Source: Fibrobacter sp. (GTDB taxonomy: Bacteria; Fibrobacterota; Fibrobacteria; Fibrobacterales; Fibrobacteraceae). Taken from it: DNA of 33,421 bases. Under the pieces are notes generated by a model. It saw nothing but the letters and a program-made list of their open reading frames with translations. It had not been told where the DNA came from and made no database searches. The DNA lies in assembly GCA_017965445.1 (NCBI GenBank), contig JAGCPZ010000041.1, positions 1 through 33,421 on the forward strand, written 5' to 3'. Of this stretch, positions 14,416 through 23,700 are shown piece after piece. Position 1 is the first letter of the stretch, and each line of letters opens with the position of its first letter. Both the position numbers and the translations under genes were made by a program.

Positions 14416-14976
14416 TTATTCGAAATGATATTCACCCGGTTTTTCGATTTTAAGTTTGTTCGCAAGATTGAACTGAACCAAGGCGCTGTAGTCAAGGCCC
14501 TTGAGCTTGCCCTTGGCAAATTCGAACTTGATAACGCAATCCTTACCGCAGGCGACTTCCTTAGAATTCTTATCATTCTTGAGGAGGATGGAACCTTCGG
14601 CAAGACCGGCCTTCTGGAATATGCCGTTCTGCACAGCGTCGTTGATGCCAGCACTGGTATAAACGTGGGAAACCTGTTTGAATCGAGCGTCCTTGTCAGC
14701 TTCGATGGCGGCAAGACTCGTATTGAATGCGGATTCGGTCTTTGCACCGGAGAGTACCGTATGAACAAGTTTCCAAGCCATGCTGTACTGATCGATGGAG
14801 CGCCACTGTTCCACGAGAACCTGCGTATTCTGTTCCAAATAAGCCGATTCCTGTTCGTTTGCAGTGCGTTTTGCCTGTTCCTCATAACCGCCCTTAAGCG
14901 TCATCAGGATAATGATGAGTGCGACGAGGATGACAATGTCAACCACGACGAGAATCTTCATTTTCTTTCTATCCAT
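14416..14976 (-). CDS. single-pass membrane-anchored protein, 186 aa
   Basis: N-terminal membrane segment (ILVVVDIVILVALIIILM) followed by a helical stretch beginning GGYEEQAKRTANEQES and a C-terminal beta-like part with two Cys (VACGKDCVIKFEF) that could form a disulfide. AAGGA precedes the ATG at 14976. It shares with its neighbour the order: membrane helix, Gly-Tyr/Asn-Tyr turn, charged helix, Trp-containing helix. Unknown function. Confidence 0.75.
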   Translation of the reverse strand: MDRKKMKILVVVDIVILVALIIILMTLKGGYEEQAKRTANEQESAYLEQNTQVLVEQWRSIDQYSMAWKLVHTVLSGAKTESAFNTSLAAIEADKDARFKQVSHVYTSAGINDAVQNGIFQKAGLAEGSILLKNDKNSKEVACGKDCVIKFEFAKGKLKGLDYSALVQFNLANKLKIEKPGEYHFE

Positions 14977-15091
14977 ATTGTTCCTTTAAAAAAGACGTTT
15001 CAAAAACAATTTAAACTTTAATTTAAAAAAAACAAGAAAAATTAAAGTAAAATTAGAGAACACACGCCCCTATTTTTTATATTCTTCATAT

Positions 15092-15619
15092 ATGAGCGAA
15101 GATATCAACAAAATACCGTCCCAAATCATCTATAATAACCTTAAGGAGATGATTCGCGCTAAGAATACTGCGCACGAGTCCATTTTTAAATTTCACTGGA
15201 AAAAAATGTGGCCGTTCAGCCTCATCTGGCCGCAAGTTGATTTTATCCGAATCGTTAGACTCATGGGAGAATTGCGCAAGAACGTAACTTCACAAAAAGC
15301 GCTCGTAAAAGAAGCCAAGACCAAAGCAAAACCCTACGAAAAAACGTTCCTCGATACCGTGCCTGCGTACCTGGACAGTCTCGACGCCTCGTGCAAGGGG
15401 CTTGCCGATGTCGCTCAGTGGAAACAGGACATGCTAGAAAAGAAGCTGCACAACGACGTAAAAATGGTTCGCGACGTTTCCGAGTACAATCAGATTCTCA
15501 AGACTTACGAAAAAGCGCAGAAAGATTTGGTGCAGGCGGGAGCATTTGTCCGCGCCGGTTGGGTCGAAGCTCTTAAGGGATTTATGGACGAGAACGAAGG
15601 AGAAACGTGCAAGCCGTAA
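15092..15619 (+). CDS. hypothetical cytosolic protein, 175 aa
   Basis: Helical, Lys-rich, no signal peptide or membrane segment; contains FHWKKMWPFSLIWPQVDF and long helices with coiled-coil character after residue 60. No family recognised. It overlaps the start of the glycosyltransferase gene by 13 bp, so it is the first gene of a three-gene + strand operon (15092-17717). The upstream 70 bp are very AT-rich and probably hold divergent promoters. Confidence 0.75.
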   Translation: MSEDINKIPSQIIYNNLKEMIRAKNTAHESIFKFHWKKMWPFSLIWPQVDFIRIVRLMGELRKNVTSQKALVKEAKTKAKPYEKTFLDTVPAYLDSLDASCKGLADVAQWKQDMLEKKLHNDVKMVRDVSEYNQILKTYEKAQKDLVQAGAFVRAGWVEALKGFMDENEGETCKP

Positions 15620-16584
15620 AATCGCCAGCCATAAGCGTCATCATTCCGCTGTACAACACAGAGGCGTTCGTCAAGGATTGCCTCGACAGTCTCGTTACAC
15701 AGACTTTTTCGGACTTCGAGGCCATCATCATCGATGACGGTTCCACCGACGGTGGCGCAAGAATCGCCGCCAGTTACGCCTCGTCCGATGCACGTTTTAG
15801 GCTCATCGGGCAGCCGAACAAGGGCCTTTCCGAAGCACGCAATACAGGACTCAAGATTTTGCATGGCGAATACGTGACGTTCATCGACAGCGACGACTGC
15901 GTAGCCCCGAACTTTCTCGAAACTCTATTTTTCATCGCGCAACTGCATCAAGCCGATATCGCCTGCTGCACCTTCCAGAATATTGACGAAAGTTACCAGA
16001 CCGACGGAAGCACGCCCAATACCGCCATATCCAAGATTTTAACAGCCGAAGAGGCTACAAGAATCGCGCTGTACCAGGATTCTCTGCCGGACTATTCCGC
16101 ATGGAACAAACTGTACAAGGCAAGTCTTTGGAAAGAACGCCGTTTCCCAGCCGGTATGCTATTTGAAGACTTCGCTACGATTCCAGAAGTTCTTCTGAGT
16201 GCGAATAAAGTTGCCACCACGAAGTCCGAGCTCTACCTTTACCGCAAGCGTTCGACGAGCATTCTATCATCGAATTTTACGCTCAAGAATACGGTTCTGC
16301 TCGACATTGCAGAAAACGTTTTCGAAAAAATGAAGCCGGTATCGAAAAAGCTTTACAGGGCATCCCGCAGCATGCTTGTGAGCGCAAGCTTTAGCATCTT
16401 GATGCGGACAAAGGACACCGAAGAATTTGCCGAATGCCGCAAAAGAGCTTTTGCCCACATCCGCAAATTCCGCTTTGGCACGTTTTTCGACAGGAAAATC
16501 CGCATGCGCAACCGCATGGCCATTCTGCTTTCGTACCTTCCCCGCTTTTTGTTCCTCAAATTTTTGAAGAAAGGCATTGCGTGA
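15607..16584 (+). CDS. GT2-family glycosyltransferase, 325 aa
   Basis: GT-A fold: ISVIIPLYNTEAFVKDCLDSL at residues 9-29, the nucleotide-binding IIDDGSTDGG, and the metal-binding FIDSDDC; then EDFATIPEVL, where the catalytic base Asp is expected. The GTG start at 15607 has GGAG 4 nt upstream. A basic C-terminus (FFDRKIRMRNRMAILLSYLPRFLFLKFL) may bind the membrane. It probably transfers a sugar to a surface polysaccharide or glycoprotein; donor and acceptor are unknown. Its stop overlaps the GTG of the next gene. Confidence 0.9.
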   Translation: MQAVKSPAISVIIPLYNTEAFVKDCLDSLVTQTFSDFEAIIIDDGSTDGGARIAASYASSDARFRLIGQPNKGLSEARNTGLKILHGEYVTFIDSDDCVAPNFLETLFFIAQLHQADIACCTFQNIDESYQTDGSTPNTAISKILTAEEATRIALYQDSLPDYSAWNKLYKASLWKERRFPAGMLFEDFATIPEVLLSANKVATTKSELYLYRKRSTSILSSNFTLKNTVLLDIAENVFEKMKPVSKKLYRASRSMLVSASFSILMRTKDTEEFAECRKRAFAHIRKFRFGTFFDRKIRMRNRMAILLSYLPRFLFLKFLKKGIA

Positions 16585-17717
16585 TTCCCTTGACGCCAAA
16601 AGAAGTCGTTATTCGCATGGCGCGGCGCATTCTCGGGGAGAACCGCGTTCACGACTATTTGATTCGACGCGGAATAGAACTACGGCATTTGAAAGACGCA
16701 TACGAGGAACACCACGAAATTAGCGAACGTCATAATGTTGCGGACCAACGCGAAAATGGCGAACGTCACGCCAATCAGCAAACTCTGATATTCATGGCAG
16801 ACGGCAAATGGATGCACGGCGGACTCACGGACAGATTGCGCGGGATGACAAGCGCGTACAAATTCGCAAAAGAGCATGGGCTGGATTTCAAGATTTTCCA
16901 TACATCACCGTTTTTACTGCAAGAAATTTTGCAACCGAACAAAGTCGATTGGATTATTGATGAAAAAGAATTAAGCCACGACAGCAGCGTCGCAAAGCCG
17001 GTACTGCTTTACCGCGAAGATTTTGACAACGATTCGGCGCTGGAAAGGCAACTGGATGCAAGCCATGAGCAGTTTCACCTGTATTCGTGCATTGACACTG
17101 TAGGCGAAGATTTTCCGAAATATTTCAGCGAACTCTTCAAGCCTGCACCGCTATTGGCTCAGGAGCTTTCGAATTACGACAAATTGCTAGGTTCCGGTTA
17201 TACCGCAATTTCGTTCCGCTTCCAGAACAAGCTTGGTGATTTCAAGGAATTCACGTTCAAGGAATTGCCAGAAGCGGGCAAACGAGAATTGCTGGACGCA
17301 GCGCTTGAAATGCTGGAAACCGATCCCGGAACGGGGTCCGGGATGACAATTCACGGTGATAAAGGATCCGGGATGACAATTCACGGTGATAAAGGGGCCG
17401 GGATGACTGTTCAAGGCGATAAAGCGTCCGAGGCAACAGCCACGAAATGCCTTGTGACAGCGGATAGCCCGACGTTCCTTGCGGAAGTAGAAAAAATGCC
17501 GAATGCCGTGACAGTCAAAGGCAAGAGCATTCACATAGACTTTAACAGTTCCAAAAAAGCGACGGATTATTTGAAAGCGTTCACGGAATTTTTCCTCATT
17601 TCAAGAGCATCGAAAGCAATACTCTATCGCAATCGCAAATACAAGACGTATCCGTCGAACTTTCCGAAGTACGCAGCAATGCTCGGAAACGTTCCCTACG
17701 AAATCGTAGAGAAATAA
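16581..17717 (+). CDS. surface-glycan synthesis protein (NodZ/fucosyltransferase-like GLTDRLRG motif), 378 aa, with in-frame tandem repeat
   Basis: GTG at 16581 overlaps the stop of the preceding gene (GTGA) and has AAAGG upstream. Residues near 68-100 (LIFMADGKWMHGGLTDRLRG and KFAKEHGLDFKI) match a group of capsule/O-antigen-locus proteins whose GL-DRLRG motif recalls the NodZ-like fucosyltransferase nucleotide site; assignment as a glycosyltransferase is by this motif. Between two conserved-looking parts lies an insertion of three 10-residue units (GSGMTIHGDK type, about residues 252-281), whose DNA resembles an intergenic repeat. A Lys-rich C-terminus with FFLISRASKAILYRN closes the protein. 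Confidence 0.75.
   Translation: MIPLTPKEVVIRMARRILGENRVHDYLIRRGIELRHLKDAYEEHHEISERHNVADQRENGERHANQQTLIFMADGKWMHGGLTDRLRGMTSAYKFAKEHGLDFKIFHTSPFLLQEILQPNKVDWIIDEKELSHDSSVAKPVLLYREDFDNDSALERQLDASHEQFHLYSCIDTVGEDFPKYFSELFKPAPLLAQELSNYDKLLGSGYTAISFRFQNKLGDFKEFTFKELPEAGKRELLDAALEMLETDPGTGSGMTIHGDKGSGMTIHGDKGAGMTVQGDKASEATATKCLVTADSPTFLAEVEKMPNAVTVKGKSIHIDFNSSKKATDYLKAFTEFFLISRASKAILYRNRKYKTYPSNFPKYAAMLGNVPYEIVEK
17323..17344. repeat. palindrome at the start of the in-gene repeat
   Basis: ATCCCGGA (17323-17330) and TCCGGGAT (17337-17344) are perfect inverted arms around ACGGGG. This GATCCCGG...CCGGGATGACA wording is typical of intergenic repeat elements in many bacterial genomes (from general knowledge). 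Confidence 0.7.
17334..17433 (+). repeat. 30-bp tandem repeat, three units plus a decayed fourth, inside a coding region
   Basis: Units 17334-17363 and 17364-17393 differ by one base; unit 17394-17423 has several changes, and 17424-17433 keeps only the first third. The period of 30 keeps the reading frame. Confidence 0.95.
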
Positions 17718-17748
17718 AGACATCACTGGGCCCTTCCCTTGTCAAGCC

Positions 17749-20700
17749 CTACTTCACGAGAATGCGGCTAGAATGCTGTTGAGAGCCGATACGGACGCGG
17801 ATGATATAAACACCCATCTTGGGCAGTTTCATCGTCACAGCATTCGTTCCTGCAAGAGTCCTTGCAGACGCAGTCGCAACAACCTTCCCCTTCACATCCA
17901 AGAGTTCCACCTTAGTGCGTTCGCCGGTAAGACCTTCAGACGCATCGAATGAAACATGCAACTGGTTGCCAACCGTCATTGAACGGAGTCCCTTGATGAG
18001 AGATTGCTTCGCTGCTACAACTGGAGCGCCCTTCGTCACCCGCACCGTCGCCGTCTTTTTGCTGGAATTCAACGAAACCGGCAACGATTTTCCTTCGTGC
18101 ATTTCGGTCGTTTCACCATCAACCGTCACGAACACGCGATAACCGAATGATAGGACTCCATCGATACCCGCAAAGGAGAGGAAACCTTCACGACTATCCG
18201 ATGCAGAAAGATTCACCGTCCATTCCATCTCATCGCTTGCCGCCCTGATAGACTTGGCCAAAGCGCGCTTGCCCTCGACAATCGAAAGATTGACATGGTC
18301 GCCCATGCTTGCAGGCGGTTCTTCGGCATTAAACGGATGATCGCTCACACCGAAAATATTCCAGGAGTCACGCTTGCCTTTGCGATCCGAGAGCACGGCC
18401 TGCAACATCCAACGGTCCTTCGTCGCGGCTTTCGCAAGCGGCTCAGGCTTAGACGTACTCGCAGACGAAAGACTGTCAAACACCGGTTCCGCAGAAATTT
18501 TCCACGTTGTCTTCTTCGAAACTTGAGCCCAAACGGCCTCGTAAGGAGCCAAGTAACGAGTTTCTTCAAGAATTTCTGCATATCCACCAGTTTCTGGGTC
18601 ATAGCGATAGAAGCGGACTTCGGATTCTTCGTCCACATCCTTGAGCGCAGATTCGTTCATGCTGTACAAATCTACATACCAACCATGCGGATTTGCCACA
18701 AGATTCCAGCCAGATTGCTTATGTTCCAAATTCCAGACAATATCCTTGCCATCATCTTTAACATTTTTCCGCATAACGAGGGAACCACCATTCCACGGGC
18801 TGAACCAGTAGCCTCGATTACCGACAATTTCATCGCCACGTTTAAACGAGTGGTACTGCCAGTATTCACCAACGCCAGATTCATCCCACCAGTAGAAGCT
18901 ACAGCCTTCATTCCAGCTGATAGAAGATGTATCCACGGCAGCAAGGGAAACCATCGTCCATTGATTCGCCTTAAGTGATGCAATCTGCGAATCGATAGTA
19001 AATTCCTTGCTGAATTCGTCCGTTTCCTCGCCGTCGCCAATCGAGAAAAGCATCTTGAACGTGCCCGGGTGCATCATGAAGAAAATAACTTCGTTTGAAG
19101 AAGACGGGGCAACAGTTTTGCTAAGCGTGGTATCGATGACAGGCGTTTTATTCTCTGCGATATCGACAATCTTTACCTTTGCAAAAACATTTCTTGTTGC
19201 ATCAAATTCGCTCGTCTTGTAAATTAGGCGAATGGCATTGCCGCTCTTATCAAAGGTCTTTTCAACAATCTTAATAGGAGAATCATTACTCTTGACAAAG
19301 TAAGCCTTGAATACAACATTTTCCATGTTCTTCGGCAAATGGTCCCCATCACGGAGTACAGCAACCTTCTTGCCATCGCGCTGAACAACAAGCGAATCCA
19401 GCTTATAACCTTCATCAGGAGATGCGGACAAAGTCCAATTGGCACTGTCAATCTCGGCAGGCAACATCATTGTACCTTTCTTATTGAACTTATGGACATA
19501 TTTCGTTTTCCCAATCTTTTCAACAAGCTGCACATTGCCATGTTTTACTTCGACAGATGCACGAGTGATATTCCCGGCGCAGTTTTCAACTTTATCCGTC
19601 CAACGAGCAAACAGCTTGACTTTGGTTGTAGCGCCCAAGTCAGGATACGCCGCATAGAGGACGTTCAGCAGGCTATCGCTCAAGTTCGTCCAAGCCGAGC
19701 CCGATTCAGACTCAGTGCTCCAACCGGCAAGGCAACTGTCCGTATTATAGACCATCGTCGGCAGCGACACCGTCTTACCGTCAGCAGAACCATATTTGAC
19801 ATCCGTCTTCCAGTCGCTTCCATAGAACACCGAATCAGCGGAAGTCACATTAAACACAAGGTGGACTTCCTTGGACTTCGCAACAACTGAAACTTTGACA
19901 TCCCCTGTAATTCTTCTGAAGGTATCATTCTCGGTAGATTCCTTGGCGCCCTTCGCAGAAGTCCATACCAAAGGTTTGTCAGCATCCAGCAACCAGGAAG
20001 GATCCACCTCAAAGTGAGCCTTGAATTCAATGTCATCAGCAACAGGCACCTTCAGGCCTTTCGTCGGAACGACATGAGCATAAACAGTATCGCCAACAGA
20101 CTGCCTCAAAGTAAGCGTTCCCTTGTTGGTGCTATCGGCTGTCACCGTATAAGTGCTAACGTTTTCGTTTTTCCATACGGCGTAGAGCACTGGATTCTTT
20201 GGATGAGCCGGATCGAAGTTTACGCTATAAGATCCCGTCGTCAAATAAGTTTCGTACGTTTCATTAAAGCCTGCATCGAACGTGGTGAATCCTTTATCGG
20301 CATTCTTATCCAGACTCCAGCCTACAAGTTTCGCATCCGCGCGATAGGCGTTCATCGGGAAAGCGTCTTGGAACGCTTGAATGGTCCAGAAGAGTTCGCT
20401 GAATCCATCGCCAAAGAACACGTTTTTCTCGCCAGCATTCATATCCAGAGTAAACACGATAGGCTTAAAGTCGCCCACCGCATGCAACGATGCATTCGAT
20501 TCGAAAGCGTATTTTCCATCGAGATCCAGTTTTGCAAGTTGTTTACCCTTTTCATCGAGAACTTCGATATTGAAATATTCGTTCTTGTTGTAAGATTTCC
20601 GCTTGAACGAAATTGCATATGAAACATCATTTTCCGCAGGGATTTCAAGCGTTTCACCCGCCTTGAGCGAATAGACATTAGAAGCGTTCTGCAATTCAAA

Positions 20701-23700
20701 CGAACCTTCTTCAACCAGGTTCGTCATTGTCACCTTGTACGTTTTCCGAGCGTTATCCGCAGTCCACACGGCATAAAGCGTATCGATTTTGCTTGTCGTT
20801 CCGCGTTTTTCGACGAACTTCTCGTATGCCTCTATAAATTCATCGTCAATCTTTTTTGCCACAAGGTCACTAGCACCAGGAGCTGATTTCAGCGACCATC
20901 CCGCCAATTTTGCATCGGAGCGATAGACATCTGTAGGCAATTCCTGGTTATAGCTAAAGAAAGACTCGGGCGGTCTGCTTTCGAAATCGGAGCCGAGGAA
21001 TACATCATCCGAACTGGTATTCGCCTTAAGGGCAAAGGCATATTCCACCGGAGTCGCTTCGACCGTCAACGTCACGTTCACCTGAAGAGCGTCAACCGTA
21101 AAGGCGTTGCCATTTTCGACATCAAACAACGTATTGCCATTTATAGAAGAACCGATGATGTTCTTTCCATACTTGTACGCCTTCGTTCCTGCGAACTTGA
21201 CTCCAATTTGCAAGCCCTCGACAACCGGAATTTCAATTCCATTCATGTCAACATCAAACTCAAATGTCTTGCCGTCAACTGTATAGAACGCCGTGAATGC
21301 ACCTTGTGCAGCATCCATGCCAGACGCAATCTTGAAAGTTTTGGGAGAGCATCCCGAGCCCTTGGGTTTCCAAACGGCATACAACGTCTGAGTCGATGTT
21401 CCAGAATTTGCAACAGCATCGAGCGTGCGGAGAGCATCGATATCAAACGCATTGAGCACCTTTTCGCCCTTATCGTCCAAAGCCCAACCGACAAGGCAAG
21501 CGTCCGTGCGAGCAAGAACATCAAGCGACTGGAGATCCTTGGATTCCGAGGCACTCTCTATCGTATAAGTTTCTTTTTCCTTCAGCAACGGATTTTCGAA
21601 CACCACAACGTTATCGGGTGCATTCTTGCTGTATGCAAACTCATAAGAACTCTTGAGTAGTGGAGCCTTGATGTTATCGATACCTTTTTCCAGCGTAAAT
21701 AAGCCACCAGTAATATCCTTCCATTGCGTATCAGAACCCTTATGGTAACTAAAGTTTGCATTATCATCTAGAATGACACCAGCGCCACTCTTTACCACAA
21801 ACGAAATTCCCGTAAACGAAACATATCCTTCCCCAGATGGAGCCTTGAAAGTAGATGAAGATACTTCATAAATGCGTTCGGGAGTTGTTTTATTTTCACC
21901 CAAATCGAATTTTCTCGTAAACTTATACGTTCCCTTGTCCGTATCAGCAAGTTTTATCGTCGCGCCATCTTCGCACTTAACCCAGTAAGGATACAGTATT
22001 GTAGGCCCATCGCCACGTTCTGTATACTTGTTCATAAAATCGTCAGTCAAATCAGTATAAAGCCCATCGGCATCGTCATTTTTATCAAACGTGTAACCAT
22101 ACATGCAATACCCATCGCGATGCAATGCCAATGGGAAGCTCTTATCGACGCTCTCCTGATTATAGCTCATCTTGACAGTCCAGTTTCCGTCATCATCCAC
22201 GTCAAACGATTCTTTCGAGATGTATGCGTCCCATGAATCGCCAAAGAATACTTTATCCGTAGCACCCACTGAATTTTCATTAAAGACAACAGTGTAATCC
22301 TTAAGTTCGACAGTAGAAGTAAACGTATATGTCGGCACGTTCGGAATGCCTTCAGAAGAAACGCGCCAAGCCCCCGCGACCTTCGTTACATTTTTAGGTT
22401 CTGAAGTTCCCGAAGACGTTGCATACGTATAAGCAAGCTTGTATGCAGAGAAGTCCACGCTATACCCGGCTTCAATTGCAGTCTTAACATCATCAATGAT
22501 GAAATCGTATGCAGGACCGACAAGAGCAAGTCCAGTAGCAGGAATCTCATGGCGTAAAACTTTAGAGTCGAAACTTTGGCTCAACACAAGTGTCGTGTGC
22601 TCGTTACCATTCTTCACGACCATCGTCGTTGTCGGGGAACAAGTTTCCCAGAGGGCATAAAGTTTAGTCGGAGCACTTTCATCTTTGCTAAAGTCCAAAT
22701 AATTGAGAGCACTTAGCGAATTCCATTGAGGATCCTCCGGTTTGAGTTCATCTGCTTTTGCAGTGGACCAGGCGATAAAGCACTTGTCTGTACGGTACGG
22801 TTTCCAAAGAGGAATCTCATCATCTTCAAGGTTCATCTTGAGCGAACCTGCAACAACAGCATCTACAGGCAGATAAGTTTTCGAAGAATCTTCCGCGGTC
22901 TTTAAAGACAAGTCATAAGTTACATAAACAGGCTCTAGAGGAACAAATTCAGCAGTCCAATCCATTTCACTCAAGACATCAAGTTCATCACCAGACTTTA
23001 TTATTTCAGCGGATGTTCCAGCCCCGGAATATAAGGTTTTAAGAATATGGCCATCCTTAGCTTTGGTCTCTACCGTAAATTTCACCCCAAGATTATTTCC
23101 GTCACCATCTAACACACGAGGAATATTGAGATACCAGCCGCTTCCGTCTTTTTTAAACGAATGTCTAACTTCAATATGGTCGGGGTCTCCCGGAACCTGA
23201 GGCGTATAAGACAATACCTGCTTAAGTATCACTTCGCCTTCGCCAGAATGATCCAAAGAAATCCTATAAAAATAATCAGAGACAGACACTGTAGGGCAAT
23301 TCTTCGGATGATCAAAATCAGGAACAAGCGTATTGACATAACCACTTTGCGCTTCTATCGGAACCAAGTATTGCAATTCGTCCTTAATTTCTGGAGCTTC
23401 ATGCAAATCGGTTTCAGATTTCCAATAGATATTGCAACCTTCAGAATTATAAAGCGGCGGAGCCACAACTGTCGCAGTGGTAACGTTGTCTTGCGTTAAG
23501 AACCAGTCCACTTCACGTTCACCAGAGGCACCCTTCTTATTTATAACAAACAAATCCTTATCACGCAGCGACTCAGGAATAGTAAACTCTAGATTGTATG
23601 TAAGGGCCGTTGCAGATTTTTTATACGTATAAATGGTATTCCCATTAGTATACACCTGAGAGGAACTCAACGCTGGCGAGCCATCCCAAAAAGCATCTGT

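Noticed and set aside
16434..16580. Longer start for the NodZ-like gene.
   Set aside because: This part overlaps the glycosyltransferase coding region in another frame; the GTG overlapping that stop with an AAAGG upstream is the better start.
17819..23499. Several open frames on the + strand opposite the giant gene.
   Set aside because: They have no ribosome-binding sites or recognisable domains and fit shadow frames of the minus-strand gene.
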